64,000 nucleotides of DNA from Pseudophaeobacter sp. (GCA_027019165.1 JALUXC010000024.1:310001-374000); one strand, 5' to 3'. Counted from the first letter of the stretch, positions 28,316-38,927 are shown. The notes: generated by a model not told the origin, from the sequence alone. Translations and numbers: made by a program.

Positions 28316-30442
28316 TCAGCTGCGAGCCTCGCGGATCAGGTTCAGGATATCCTGTGCTGCCTCGGGGATGTTGGTGCCGGGGCCAAAGATCGCCTTGACG
28401 CCATTGTCATAGAGGAACTGGTAGTCCTGCTGCGGGATGACACCGCCACAGATCACGATGATATCCTCGGCTCCCTGATCCTTCAGCGACTGGATCAACT
28501 GCGGGGCAAGCGTCTTGTGGCCTGCAGCCTGGCTGGAAATTCCAACAACATGCACATCGTTATCAATGGCATCCTGCGCGGCCTCGTCCGGGGTCTGGAA
28601 CAGCGGGCCGACGTCGACGTCAAAGCCGATATCGGCAAAGGCAGTCGCGATCACCTTGGCGCCGCGGTCGTGACCGTCCTGGCCCATCTTGACCACCAAC
28701 AGGCGCGGACGGCGACCTTCGTCGGCTGCGAAATCTTCAATGGATTTCTGGATCGCGGCAAAGCCTTCGTCACCCTCATAGGCCGCGCCATAAACGCCTG
28801 CCAGAGTTTTGACCTCTGCCGAGTGACGGCCGAATTCCTTTTCCATCGCCATGCTGATCTCTCCAACCGAGGCCCGGGCGCGGGCGGCTTCGACGGCAGC
28901 GGCCAGAAGGTTGCCACCTTCCTTGGCCACGCGGGTCACTTCATCCAAAGCTGCGGTGCAGGCCGCATCGTCGCGGCTCGCGCGGATCTTTTCGAGCCGC
29001 GCAATCTGGCTTTCGCGCACGGCAACGTTGTCCACATCCAGGATGTCGATCGGGTCTTCTTTTTCCTTGCGGTACTTGTTGACGCCGACAATCACCTCTT
29101 CGCCCCGGTCGATCATGGCCTGACGGCGCGCGGCGCTTTCCTCGATGCGCAGCTTGGGCATGCCAGAGGCCACCGCCTTGGTCATGCCGCCCATCTCCTC
29201 GACCTCTTCCATCAGGGCCCAAGCTTTTTCGATCAGCTCGTTGGTCAGGCTCTCGACGTAGTAGGAGCCTGCCAGCGGATCGACCACATTGGTGACGCCG
29301 GTTTCTTCCTGCAGAACCAGCTGAGTGTTGCGGGCGATGCGGGCCGAGAAATCGGTCGGCAGGGCAATCGCCTCGTCCAGTGCGTTGGTGTGCAGGGACT
29401 GCGTGCCACCCAGAACTGCCGACATCGCCTCATAGGCGGTGCGGATGACGTTGTTGTAGGGGTCCTGCTCTTGCAGGGACACGCCCGAGGTCTGGCAGTG
29501 GGTGCGCAGCATCTTTGAACGGTCATTCTTCGCGCCAAAGTCTGTCATCACCCGGTGCCAGAGCGTACGTGCCGCGCGCAGCTTGGCGATCTCCATGAAG
29601 AAGTTCATGCCGATAGCAAAGAAGAAGGACAGACGGCCCGCAAACTTGTCCACGTCCATGCCCGCATCAATGGCCGCACGCACATATTCGCGCCCGTCCG
29701 CCAGCGTATAGGCCAGCTCCTGCACAAGGTTCGCGCCGGCCTCTTGCATGTGATAGCCGGAAATCGAGATGGAGTTGAATTTTGGCATCTCGTTCGATGT
29801 GTATTCGATGATGTCCGAGATGATCCGCATCGACGGTTCCGGCGGATAGATATAGGTGTTGCGCACCATGAACTCTTTCAGAATGTCGTTCTGAATGGTG
29901 CCTGCCAGCAAGGATTTGTCGTGGCCCTGCTCTTCGCCGGCGACAATGAAATTCGCCAGGATCGGGATCACCGCCCCGTTCATCGTCATCGAGACCGAAA
30001 CCTTGTCGAGCGGGATGCCATCGAACAGGATCTTCATATCCTCGACAGAATCGATGGCGACGCCCGCCTTACCGACATCGCCCACAACGCGCGGATGGTC
30101 GCTGTCATAGCCGCGGTGCGTTGCAAGATCGAAGGCGACCGAAACGCCCTGCTGACCGGCGGCCAGGTTGCGGCGGTAAAAGGCGTTGGATTCTTCAGCC
30201 GTGGAGAAGCCCGCATACTGGCGGATTGTCCAGGGGCGGCCCGCATACATTGTGGCCTTCACACCGCGCGTGAAAGGACCAAACCCGGGCATGCCACCCA
30301 TATGGGGCAGCTCCTTGGTGTCGTCCTCGGTGTAAAGCGGCTTGACCTCGATACCTTCGAGCGTCTGCCAGGTCAGATCTTCAAGCGGGCGTCCGCGCAG
30401 CTCTTTTTCAGCCAGAGCCCGCCAATCGTCTGTCTTCGTCAT
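28316..30442 (-). CDS. methylmalonyl-CoA mutase, B12-dependent
   Basis: A 708-residue single-chain mutase turning (R)-methylmalonyl-CoA into succinyl-CoA, the last step of propionyl-CoA assimilation. The N-terminal TIM barrel contains the signature [20 protein letters not shown] near residue 75, and the C-terminal B12 domain has the base-off motif DGHDRGAK with the cobalt-binding histidine near residue 591. Length is that of the homodimeric large-subunit type (ScpA/MCM). The gene overlaps the upstream sulfotransferase-like gene by 35 bases. Epimerase and MeaB-type chaperone are not in the window. Confidence 0.95.
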   Translation of the reverse strand: MTKTDDWRALAEKELRGRPLEDLTWQTLEGIEVKPLYTEDDTKELPHMGGMPGFGPFTRGVKATMYAGRPWTIRQYAGFSTAEESNAFYRRNLAAGQQGVSVAFDLATHRGYDSDHPRVVGDVGKAGVAIDSVEDMKILFDGIPLDKVSVSMTMNGAVIPILANFIVAGEEQGHDKSLLAGTIQNDILKEFMVRNTYIYPPEPSMRIISDIIEYTSNEMPKFNSISISGYHMQEAGANLVQELAYTLADGREYVRAAIDAGMDVDKFAGRLSFFFAIGMNFFMEIAKLRAARTLWHRVMTDFGAKNDRSKMLRTHCQTSGVSLQEQDPYNNVIRTAYEAMSAVLGGTQSLHTNALDEAIALPTDFSARIARNTQLVLQEETGVTNVVDPLAGSYYVESLTNELIEKAWALMEEVEEMGGMTKAVASGMPKLRIEESAARRQAMIDRGEEVIVGVNKYRKEKEDPIDILDVDNVAVRESQIARLEKIRASRDDAACTAALDEVTRVAKEGGNLLAAAVEAARARASVGEISMAMEKEFGRHSAEVKTLAGVYGAAYEGDEGFAAIQKSIEDFAADEGRRPRLLVVKMGQDGHDRGAKVIATAFADIGFDVDVGPLFQTPDEAAQDAIDNDVHVVGISSQAAGHKTLAPQLIQSLKDQGAEDIIVICGGVIPQQDYQFLYDNGVKAIFGPGTNIPEAAQDILNLIREARS

Positions 30443-31346
30443 GGGGTCTTCCTCTTGTCAAGTCGTTCTGGAGCGGGTTATCTCCCGCCGCCTGTTTGTC
30501 TGGGTCATTCATTAGCCGGATCTGCGACAGCCCGTCGGCCCCCGCCGCCAGCCACATCAGATCATCCGCATAGCATTCGCGCAAAGCCGCGGTCTGCACC
30601 TCGTCAAAGGGGCGCCAGCGCCCCTCCCCTTCGGGCAGGGCGCGGGCCGCAGAGGTGGCCATCATCGCGCGCAACTCTTCCAGCCGGGGCGAAGCAGCGT
30701 GGCGCAGACGGGCGTTTTCCCGCGGCCCCTTGATGCCGGTCAGAAGCTCAAGCTGCAATTCGGGCCGCCCGCCGAAGGTTTCAAATGGCAGAACGCGGAT
30801 TTCGACACCCGGCATGGAGCAGGCAATATCCGTCAGCACATCACGCCAGCTGCGATGGCTTTCGATCAACCGGTCAAGCTGTCCTCCCGCAGGCACCCGG
30901 TGTCCCCGCGCAACCGCATAGGTCAGTGCCGAGGTCCAGTAGCTTTCAAGGCTGCGCAGGTTTATCGCCAGCACCGAAACGGTCCCGTCGAAGGCCTCAT
31001 GGAACCGGGCGAGCCGTTCACCGATCCCATCATAGAGCCCCCCCAGCCGCAGGTTCTCGCGGACGCTTCCGATCATGTTCTCGTCGCTGATCAACACCTG
31101 CTGCGCCCCGGCTGCACGGCTTTGATCCAGGCGCATCTTGAGCCGCCCTTTGGCCCGTTTGGCCCCATTGGCTGCAGGCATCACAGAGGGAACAGGAAGG
31201 ATGCCATGAAACAGACCATGGCGGGTACGATCCGGCCCCCAGACCTCCAGGCTTTGTTCAAACAATGCAGGCGCATTGAAACGCAGATAATCCTGAAACG
31301 AGGTAGTGGCGCACCGGTGGGCACCGAGATGTACAATCACTTGCAT
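30408..31346 (-). CDS. P-loop sulfotransferase-like protein overlapping mcm
   Basis: A 312-residue protein. [20 protein letters not shown] at the N terminus is a PAPS/P-loop-type motif (GxHRxATT, in place of the usual GxxKxGTT), and the region around [25 protein letters not shown] near 145 resembles the 3'-phosphate-binding R/S segment of sulfotransferases. No signal or membrane segment. The first ATG used (31346) follows AGGA eight bases upstream; the frame continues to 31412. Its stop is inside the start of the methylmalonyl-CoA mutase gene, so they are coupled. A role in propionate use is not known, and the catalytic state is unclear. Confidence 0.65.
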   Translation of the reverse strand: MQVIVHLGAHRCATTSFQDYLRFNAPALFEQSLEVWGPDRTRHGLFHGILPVPSVMPAANGAKRAKGRLKMRLDQSRAAGAQQVLISDENMIGSVRENLRLGGLYDGIGERLARFHEAFDGTVSVLAINLRSLESYWTSALTYAVARGHRVPAGGQLDRLIESHRSWRDVLTDIACSMPGVEIRVLPFETFGGRPELQLELLTGIKGPRENARLRHAASPRLEELRAMMATSAARALPEGEGRWRPFDEVQTAALRECYADDLMWLAAGADGLSQIRLMNDPDKQAAGDNPLQNDLTRGRPHDEDRRLAGSG

Positions 31347-31526
31347 CGCTTTTCCTGTCCTTTGGACGGGGGTCCGCCATTGCGGACGATCAGAGGAAGA
31401 CGGCAGCATCATGCGGCACCCCCCCTCTCAAAGCGGTTAATGCGAACTGAATTTTTTTGCCGCACGCCGAAATCCCCCATCGCATTCGCGCAGGAGCGGC
31501 ATATATTACCGCCAACAGGAGGAAAC

Positions 31527-31970
31527 ATGAAACCAATCCTAGCCCTTGTTCTTGCAGCCTTTCTGCCTGTCTCGGCGCTGGCGGATGACACCGCTACCGC
31601 AGAAGCGCCAGTGCTTGTGCTGCCCGAATACGATGGCGCGCTCGACGCATTTTTGTGGCACAAAAGACCGATCGTGGTCTTTGCGGACAGTCCAGAGGAT
31701 CCGCGGTTCCAAGACCAGATGCAGCGGCTCGAAAAAGGCGCTGCGGATCTCTTGGACCGGGATGTTGTCGTGCTGACTGACACCGATCCTGCACAGCAGT
31801 CCGAGTTGCGCAAGGCACTGCGCCCGCGCGGCTTTATGTTGGTCATTGTTGGCAAGGACGGCGGGGTCAAACTGCGCAAGCCGCACCCCTGGAGCGTGCG
31901 CGAGCTGAACCGTACGATTGACAAGTTCCCCTCCCGGCTGCGCGAGGTCGAGGAACGGCGCGGCAGCTGA
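31527..31970 (+). CDS. DUF4174-family secreted protein
   Basis: A 147-residue protein with a clear signal peptide (MKPILALVLAAFLPVSALAD). The mature part, AFLWHKRPIVVFADSPEDPRFQDQMQ, has the DUF4174 features of a thioredoxin-like fold (alternating strand-helix, VVLTDTD, GKDGGVKLRKPHPW) without redox cysteines. AGGAGG lies five bases before the ATG, so the start is clear even though the open frame reaches back to 30699. It is convergent with the next lipoprotein gene (four bases between stops). Confidence 0.85.
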   Translation: MKPILALVLAAFLPVSALADDTATAEAPVLVLPEYDGALDAFLWHKRPIVVFADSPEDPRFQDQMQRLEKGAADLLDRDVVVLTDTDPAQQSELRKALRPRGFMLVIVGKDGGVKLRKPHPWSVRELNRTIDKFPSRLREVEERRGS

Positions 31971-31974
31971 CGCG

Positions 31975-32475
31975 CTAGCCGTTGCCGCGCACGTAGATCA
32001 GCGCCCCCGCCTGACGGTCCACCACGATCATCGCATCCCCGTCGGGATCGAAGATCAGCCGGGATTGCGGGTTCATGATGGCCTGATAATAGATGCCCTT
32101 GACCAGTTCGCTCATGCAGTTGGCCCCGGCAAGGCCCGAGTTCAGCACACTGATCCCCTGCGGCAGATCGCGGGACATGATGTCTTCGGTCAGCATATTG
32201 GGAGTCTTGCCCCCCACGTCGAAGGCGACAGGTTTGCCCTCTGCCAGCATCTTCATGCCGGTGGAGACAGACCGGGCCTTGGATACCAGAGAACTGACGC
32301 GCGGGCTTTCGGTATGGAACACAGCGGCCGTGCAGGTCGAGGAGGACTCGAAGAAATAGGTCTCCCCCAGTTGCACCCAAGGTGAGACATGCGCGCGCAC
32401 CTCTTCTTCCTTGTCCAGCGCGCAGCCTGCCAGGGACATTAGCCCCGCCATCAGACCGAAAGTTAACCGCCGCAT
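31975..32475 (-). CDS. small lipoprotein of unknown function
   Basis: A 166-residue lipoprotein with signal and lipobox LMSLAGC (C18). GGAGGCG ends five bases before the ATG at 32475, which fixes the start inside a longer frame. The mature region has two widely spaced cysteines after the lipid cysteine (TCTAAVF and ANCMSE) and an aspartate-rich strand motif (IFDPDGDAMIVVDR). I do not know the family. It sits between pccA and mcm on their strand, with two hairpins before it. Confidence 0.7.
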   Translation of the reverse strand: MRRLTFGLMAGLMSLAGCALDKEEEVRAHVSPWVQLGETYFFESSSTCTAAVFHTESPRVSSLVSKARSVSTGMKMLAEGKPVAFDVGGKTPNMLTEDIMSRDLPQGISVLNSGLAGANCMSELVKGIYYQAIMNPQSRLIFDPDGDAMIVVDRQAGALIYVRGNG

Positions 32476-32554
32476 CCGTCGCCTCCAGAACCCCTTGATA
32501 CCTTTCAACCTCGGGCGATCCGCACCGATGGGCCGCCATGCGCTTGGCATGCAG

Positions 32555-32640
32555 CCCTGCGGCGCGGCTCTCCCGCAGGGATAGTCTGGCATTCAGGTCT
32601 GAAGAATTGGTGCATATCGGTTTTTGGCCCCAAAACCGAT
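32555..32640 (-). other. two hairpins in the pccA-lipoprotein gap
   Basis: The 257-base gap holds no gene. CCCTGCGG (32555-32562) pairs perfectly with CCGCAGGG (32573-32580), and ATCGGTTTT (32616-32624) pairs perfectly with AAAACCGAT (32632-32640). The second lies 93 bases downstream of the pccA stop and the first 80 bases before the lipoprotein start. Neither has a T-run on the minus strand. They could slow decay of the pccA transcript or form the lipoprotein leader. Confidence 0.45.
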
Positions 32641-32732
32641 GGCCATGGGCAGCCCGGCAGACAGGCGGAACCCTGTCTTGATCCAAATCAGGAGCATGCC
32701 GCCCCCGTGAATGGGCTGCCCGCTGGCTCACC

Positions 32733-34778
32733 TTATTCGAACTCCATGATCACATCGTCGACCGCAAGGCTGTCGCCGGCGCTGGCGTTGATCTTGGAGA
32801 CTATGCCTTTCTTCTCGGCGCGCAGGATGTTCTCCATTTTCATCGCCTCAACGGTGCAAAGCGCCTGGCCCTCCTGCACTTCCTGGCCGACTTCGACATC
32901 GACCTTCACGATCAGGCCGGGCATCGGGCAAAGCAGCAGCTTGGAGGTATCCGGCGGCAGTTTCTCGGGCATCTTGCGGGCCAATTCGGCCTGACGGGGC
33001 GTACGCACATGCACTTTCAAGTCCGCGCCGCGACTGCGAATGCGGAAACCGCCCGAGATCTTGCCCACTTTCAGAACCAGCATGTCACCATCAGTGGACA
33101 CACGCGCCAGCTGATCGCCCGGTGTCCAATCAGAGGAAACGCGGATTTCAGCGCCATCGGCGAAACGCACGGTGGAGCCGTCATGATCCGCATCGATCAC
33201 CACATCAAAGGACTGGCCCTGCAGGGTCACGACCCAATCCGCACCCACCTTGCGTTCGTGATTGTCCATACGGCCCGACACGCGGGTGCGGCGGATTTCC
33301 GCAACGCGGTGCATCGCGGCGGTGGCCGCAGCGATGCGACGCAGCTCTGCCTCGGGCAGTTCAACACCTTCAAAGCCATCCGGGTACTCCTCGGCGATGA
33401 AGGCCGTGGTCATGTCACCGCTGACGAATTTCGGGTGATCCATCACCGCCGACAGGAACGGCAGGTTGTGGCCGATGCCTTCGACCTCAAACCCATCCAA
33501 GGCATCGCGCATGGCGGCAATCGCGGCCTCGCGGGTTGGCGCCCAGGTGCAGAGCTTGGCGATCATCGGGTCGTAATACATCGAGATCTCGCCGCCCTCA
33601 TAGACGCCAGTGTCATTGCGGACCGCAACCGCACCTTCGGGCGCATCGCCCTGCCATTTGCCGTTCTCCAAAAGCGGACCAGAGGCCTGCTCGGCCGGGG
33701 GGCGATAGCGGGTGAGGCGACCAATGGAAGGCAGGAAGTTGCGATAGGGATCTTCGGCATAAAGACGGTTCTCGATCGCCCAGCCGGTGAGTTTCACATC
33801 GTCCTGGGTGATCGACAGCGGCTCGCCACCGGCAACCCGGATCATCTGCTCCACCAGGTCAACACCGGTGATCAGCTCAGTCACCGGGTGTTCCACCTGC
33901 AGGCGGGTGTTCATTTCCAGGAAGTAGAAGTTCTTGTCGCCATCAACGATGAATTCCACGGTCCCGGCAGAGGCATAGCCCACCGCCTTGGCCAGGGCCA
34001 CGGCCTGTTCGCCCATGGCCTTGCGGGTGGCTTCATCAAGGAAGGGCGACGGTGCCTCTTCCACGACTTTCTGGTTGCGGCGCTGGATCGAACATTCACG
34101 CTCGCCCAGGTAGATGCCATTGCCATGGGTATCGCACAGCACCTGAATTTCGATGTGGCGGGGTTGCGTGACAAACTTCTCGATGAAGATCCGGTCATCC
34201 CCGAAAGAGTTTGCCGCCTCATTCTTAGAGGACTGGAAGCCTTCGCGAGCTTCTTCGTCGTTCCAGGCGATCCGCATGCCCTTCCCGCCGCCCCCGGCAG
34301 AGGCCTTGATCATCACCGGATAGCCGATTTCATTGGAGATCTTCACCGCCTCGTCAGCGTCCTCGATCAGGCCCATGTAACCGGGCACCGTGCTGACCTT
34401 GGCGTCCTGAGCGATCTTCTTGGAGGTGATCTTGTCGCCCATGCTTTCGATGGCACCAACGGGGGGGCCGACAAAGGCGATACCCTCGGCCGCTAGCGCC
34501 TCGGCGAATTTGGCGTTTTCAGACAGGAAGCCATAGCCCGGGTGCACAGCCTGGGCGCCGCTTTGACGGATCGCATCCATCACCTTGTCGATCACGATAT
34601 AAGACTGGTTCGCGGGCGGCGGGCCGATGTGCACGGCCTCATCCGCCATCTGGACATGCAGCGCCTGCTTGTCCGCATCCGAATAGATGGCAACGGTCTT
34701 GATACCCATCTTGCGCGCGGTCTTGATGACGCGGCAGGCGATCTCGCCCCGGTTGGCGATCAGGATCTTATCAAACAT
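32733..34778 (-). CDS. pccA: propionyl-CoA carboxylase biotin-carboxylase subunit (PccA)
   Basis: A 681-residue alpha subunit that carboxylates its own biotin, then passes CO2 to propionyl-CoA on PccB. The ATP-grasp biotin carboxylase domain starts MFDKILIANRGEIACR, with GYGFLSENAKFAE near 82, KASAGGGGKGMR near 160 (glycine-rich loop), and EMNTRLQVEHPVTE near residue 290. The biotin carrier domain is at the end with EAMKM and K647 the biotinylation site. AGGGAC precedes the ATG at 34778; the frame to 34853 is not supported. pccB lies upstream with small genes and hairpins in between. Confidence 0.95.
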   Translation of the reverse strand: MFDKILIANRGEIACRVIKTARKMGIKTVAIYSDADKQALHVQMADEAVHIGPPPANQSYIVIDKVMDAIRQSGAQAVHPGYGFLSENAKFAEALAAEGIAFVGPPVGAIESMGDKITSKKIAQDAKVSTVPGYMGLIEDADEAVKISNEIGYPVMIKASAGGGGKGMRIAWNDEEAREGFQSSKNEAANSFGDDRIFIEKFVTQPRHIEIQVLCDTHGNGIYLGERECSIQRRNQKVVEEAPSPFLDEATRKAMGEQAVALAKAVGYASAGTVEFIVDGDKNFYFLEMNTRLQVEHPVTELITGVDLVEQMIRVAGGEPLSITQDDVKLTGWAIENRLYAEDPYRNFLPSIGRLTRYRPPAEQASGPLLENGKWQGDAPEGAVAVRNDTGVYEGGEISMYYDPMIAKLCTWAPTREAAIAAMRDALDGFEVEGIGHNLPFLSAVMDHPKFVSGDMTTAFIAEEYPDGFEGVELPEAELRRIAAATAAMHRVAEIRRTRVSGRMDNHERKVGADWVVTLQGQSFDVVIDADHDGSTVRFADGAEIRVSSDWTPGDQLARVSTDGDMLVLKVGKISGGFRIRSRGADLKVHVRTPRQAELARKMPEKLPPDTSKLLLCPMPGLIVKVDVEVGQEVQEGQALCTVEAMKMENILRAEKKGIVSKINASAGDSLAVDDVIMEFE

Positions 34779-34831
34779 TGGCAGTCCCTTGTGCTCTTGT
34801 GGGCCCCGCTTGTGCTGAGGGCCGGAATGCA

Positions 34832-34868
34832 AGATGCCGCCCCCGGAATACATCCGGGCACGGCATCT
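34832..34868 (-). terminator. strong stem-loop upstream of pccA
   Basis: AGATGCCG (34832-34839) pairs with CGGCATCT (34861-34868), and inside it CCCGGA (34842-34847) pairs with TCCGGG (34853-34858), loop ATACA. On the minus strand it lies between the 67-residue lipoprotein stop (34931) and the pccA start (34778). There is no long T-run, so it may be a partial terminator, a leader hairpin for pccA, or a processing site. Confidence 0.5.
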
Positions 34869-34930
34869 GAGTGGTGGATGAACCGGCCATGGCGGGCCGG
34901 GATGTCAGGGCAAAGAAGGCCGGTGTGCGA

Positions 34931-35134
34931 TCAGCACTTTCCGGGGTTTTCCTTGCAATAAATGAGGTTCGCTGCGGTGCCGACCGCTGCACCGGTGACA
35001 GGGTTGCCATCCAAGAGAAGGGAGCCAAGCGCCCCTGCGCTGGCGCCATAGATGACCTGCTCTCCAGTTGTATCTCCACAGGCCGAAAGCCCGCCACACA
35101 GGGCGAGGGCCAGCACGATGAGTTTTGCCTGCAT
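34931..35134 (-). CDS. 67-residue glycine-zipper lipoprotein
   Basis: A short lipoprotein with signal and lipobox (LALCGGLSAC, C19) and a mature part built on a small glycine zipper: IYGASAGALGSLLLDG then TGAAVGTAANL, as in Gly-zipper/YMGG-type proteins that insert into or line the membrane. It ends in YCKENPGKC, two cysteines that may form a disulfide. AAGGAAC precedes the ATG by five bases. It is the kind of small lipoprotein usually left out; its place in the pcc locus may be chance. Confidence 0.75.
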   Translation of the reverse strand: MQAKLIVLALALCGGLSACGDTTGEQVIYGASAGALGSLLLDGNPVTGAAVGTAANLIYCKENPGKC

Positions 35135-35151
35135 TGCCACGTTCCTTTTCT

Positions 35152-35175
35152 GCTTTGCTGCGTGTTGTGCAAAGC
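35152..35175. promoter_or_regulatory. inverted repeat upstream of the 67-residue lipoprotein
   Basis: GCTTTGC (35152-35158) and GCAAAGC (35169-35175) form a perfect inverted repeat with ten bases between, 18 bases ahead of the lipoprotein start. The arms contain TTTGC and GCAAA, the same bases as the TTTGCAAA site ahead of pccB, so it may be a diverged PccR-type site. It could also be chance. Confidence 0.3.
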
Positions 35176-35302
35176 CATGGAATGGACATAAGCCTGTGGC
35201 AATATCGGAGTTGCACCCGCAGAAGATCCGGCGACACTTTGCCGGAAGAAGCGCAGCTCTTGGCGATGTTTCGCGCATGATCGCAAAGTGTTACGACGCT
35301 GC

Positions 35303-35343
35303 AAAAAAGCGGGCAGGCCGCGGATGGGGGCGCGGACCTGCCC
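35303..35343 (-). terminator. intrinsic terminator on the minus strand in the pcc locus
   Basis: Read on the minus strand, GGGCAGG and CCTGCCC flank CCGCG/CGCGG (one A bulge) with an eight-base loop, and the stem is followed after GC by TTTTTT (plus-strand AAAAAA at 35303-35308). That is a good rho-independent terminator for transcripts running from pccB toward pccA, 231 bases after the gene at 35574-35930. The 439-base gap 35135-35573 also holds a perfect hairpin CCGATCTG/CAGATCGG (35515-35536) and no gene that I can support. Confidence 0.7.
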
Positions 35344-35573
35344 TTCCAAGTCGAGGGACTGGAACAGATGCGTAGCGACGCAGGGGCACCGCGTCGCAAT
35401 TGAACGCTGGCATGTTTTGACCAAGCGCAAAAGCCCGACATCACCGGCATGGCACCGCTGCGCAGTTTCCCGCTGAAACGGATCGCGCATGTGCAAATTC
35501 GTGCCGATAGCGACCCGATCTGCGCGTACAGATCGGCCACGCACCAAAGAGATATCGGGGCGGCTTGGTCGCA

Positions 35574-35930
35574 TCAGTATCCCTCGTCCTCAAAGGCTTC
35601 GGGAAAGGACTGGCGCGCCAAATCCACATTGATGACCAGCAGGGCTTCATAATCCGCGGGGTCAAAATCCTCGTCAACGGCGACCACTTCGCGGCCGAAC
35701 AGCCAACTGAGGCGCCCGGCATCCAGGTTACCCCGCTCAAAAGGCTGGTCGCCAAACTGTTCCCACAGCGCCTTCATGAAGGCTGCATCTGCGCGCCGGT
35801 CCGGCGCACGACGATCACGATAACGTTCGCGCCGGGTGATCGGCGTTACCCCCTTGGGGTTTGGACGGCGGATTGTGAATTGAAAATCGGTACCCGGAAG
35901 ACGGCCCGGAAAGCCACGGTGTTTCAGCAT
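35574..35930 (-). CDS. hypothetical protein between pccB and pccA
   Basis: A 118-residue basic protein of unknown function. The first half is arginine-rich (RRPNPKGVTPITRRERYRDR), the second acidic (VAVDEDFDPADYEALLVINVD). No signal peptide or membrane helix. The composition is that of a real gene, and it sits in the middle of the propionyl-CoA carboxylase locus, with a GGGGG eight bases before the ATG. I do not recognise the domain and no homologue function can be named from sequence alone. Confidence 0.6.
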   Translation of the reverse strand: MLKHRGFPGRLPGTDFQFTIRRPNPKGVTPITRRERYRDRRAPDRRADAAFMKALWEQFGDQPFERGNLDAGRLSWLFGREVVAVDEDFDPADYEALLVINVDLARQSFPEAFEDEGY

Positions 35931-35964
35931 GACGATGCCCCCGATCCGGCACCGCGCACGGCGT

Positions 35965-35993
35965 CAGGGGCCGGCCACAGGGCCGGACCCCTG
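35965..35993 (-). terminator. 12-bp hairpin after the 46-residue lipoprotein
   Basis: CAGGGGCCGGCC (35965-35976) pairs with GGCCGG-A-CCCCTG (35981-35993) around a four-base ACAG loop, with a single A bulge. It starts seven bases after the stop of the 46-residue lipoprotein. The stem is very stable but no T-run follows, so it may be a terminator or an end-protecting structure. Confidence 0.55.
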
Positions 35994-35999
35994 TAGTTG

Positions 36000-36140
36000 T
36001 TACTTGTATTTGCCGGTGTATGTCGGCTCGACCGAAATGGGTTCGGGCTCAACAACGACAAATTCTTCTTCTTTGCTGCCGCAGGCTGCGACCGCCGCCA
36101 GCAGGCTTGCCAGCGTGAAAAGCTTGATGCTCTTGGACAT
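36000..36140 (-). CDS. 46-residue lipoprotein
   Basis: A very short lipoprotein: signal and lipobox LLAAVAAC (C20), then acidic GSKEEEFVVVEPEPISVEPT and a YTGKYK end. AGGAGA lies six bases before the ATG, and the small frame has coding-like composition. Functions of such small proteins are unknown; they are often outer-membrane-anchored tails or peptidoglycan-linked parts. It is short enough to be left out by gene finders, and it is part of the locus between pccB and pccA. Confidence 0.72.
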   Translation of the reverse strand: MSKSIKLFTLASLLAAVAACGSKEEEFVVVEPEPISVEPTYTGKYK

Positions 36141-36354
36141 TTCTGTCTCCTGATTTTTGCCTTGAAACCACGGCCAGGCAGTACCTGGGCATGGCTTGAC
36201 CTCAATGTGCGGACAGCGTTGTTGCTGCCCGCTGCAATCATAGCCGACAAACCTGGGCTTTCACATCGAAAAGACAGCGTCCAGGCAGGATGTGGCGACA
36301 AAGCCGCAAGGACAGGCGTGACCGGGAGGTGAGCCGCAAGATGTTGTGTCGCCA

Positions 36355-36864
36355 TCAGAACCCCTCCCAGATGCAGGTTTCATTCGAGGGACGATAGACC
36401 TCAAAGAACTGCGTCACAGCGGCATCCTGCACACCAAAGGGAACGGCGCGATCTGCAAAGGAGATGACAATTCGCTCAGGGGCGATGGACTGGGCCTCTA
36501 TGTAGGGCAAGGCAAGATCCTTGCACAAATGGTCCATATCCTGCGCTGCCTGATCATGAGAGACGCCCCCTCCGTCACGAGCAATCTGCGGCGCCACAAA
36601 GCGCAAGCGCAGCCAAAGCGCGCCCGGCTCGTGATCCAGCAGGATTTCATTCAAGGTAACGGGCTGTCCTGACGGCACCGAGATTGCTTTGTCACCACCA
36701 CTTCCAGATGCCATGGCGGCTGACACGAAAAAGCAGAAGGCGGTCGCGGCCACACGTCCAGCATAACCGCAGCCCCGACCCCATGCACAATGGGCTCCTC
36801 CTGCCGGGGCTGCAGGCGCTGCGCACGCGGCGCGCGCTATCCTTATGCCGGTGAGCCGGATCAT
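36355..36864 (-). CDS. DUF6497-like secreted protein, start uncertain
   Basis: A protein with mature sequence ILLDHEPGALWLRLRFVAPQIARDGG, then a DMDHLCKDLALPY segment and a closing CIWEGF, which I recognise from DUF6497 proteins of roseobacters. It ends near 36355. The N-terminal 37 residues of the frame (36864 down to about 36753) are Ala/Gly/Cys-rich and do not look like a signal. A good AGGAGG near 36795 fits ATG in another frame, not this one; a GTG at about 36753 would give VAATAFCFFVSAAMA as a signal. So the true start is uncertain, and a frameshift cannot be ruled out. Confidence 0.6.
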   Translation of the reverse strand: MIRLTGIRIARAACAAPAAPAGGAHCAWGRGCGYAGRVAATAFCFFVSAAMASGSGGDKAISVPSGQPVTLNEILLDHEPGALWLRLRFVAPQIARDGGGVSHDQAAQDMDHLCKDLALPYIEAQSIAPERIVISFADRAVPFGVQDAAVTQFFEVYRPSNETCIWEGF

Positions 36865-37036
36865 GGAGCCGATTCGCCCTTCGTGTCAAATACTGTTACA
36901 AATTTGTGCAGAAAGAATTTTTCGCGCGACTTTCTTTGGCGACGCAAAAACTCTGCACACGCATGTGGAGATGGCCACCAAAGGAAACTCACCCCATGGG
37001 GTTGCGATCCGTACAAATTGAAACAATTCCGAGGCT

Positions 37037-37387
37037 TCACAACTCACCCCCTTGAACACGACTTGCATGGCGCAGCCAGCGGCGACGATTTGCCGGACTG
37101 GCAAGCACTTCGGCAATCCGCTCCACCAAAACAGGTGCCACCGACCCCGACACCCGTCCACCAGCGGTCACCTTTGTGCCCTCGGCGGCGCGTTCGATCC
37201 GAACCACCGGGGAAAATCCGCGCACATTCTGAAGAGCCCGCCAGACATCCTGGCGGATCTGATGTGCCAGCCGCAGCGGATCTGCCATGGGCAGTTCCGT
37301 GGCGGCCGCCACGTCAAAGCGGGGCGGAGACTGACGGCACAGCGTCAAAGCCCCCTCCTCGCGCAGGATATGCCAGCGAGCTCCCAT
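37037..37387 (-). CDS. hypothetical protein immediately after pccB
   Basis: A 116-residue soluble protein with no recognised domain. Sequence around DPLRLAHQIRQDVWRALQNVRGFSPVV is helical and charged. It starts eight bases after the pccB stop on the same strand, so it is almost certainly in the pccB transcript. The ATG is not preceded by a strong ribosome binding site, so translation may depend on coupling from pccB. It may modify or support the carboxylase, but there is no evidence for this. Confidence 0.65.
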   Translation of the reverse strand: MGARWHILREEGALTLCRQSPPRFDVAAATELPMADPLRLAHQIRQDVWRALQNVRGFSPVVRIERAAEGTKVTAGGRVSGSVAPVLVERIAEVLASPANRRRWLRHASRVQGGEL

Positions 37388-37394
37388 GGTCCGG

Positions 37395-38927
<1,533 letters not shown>

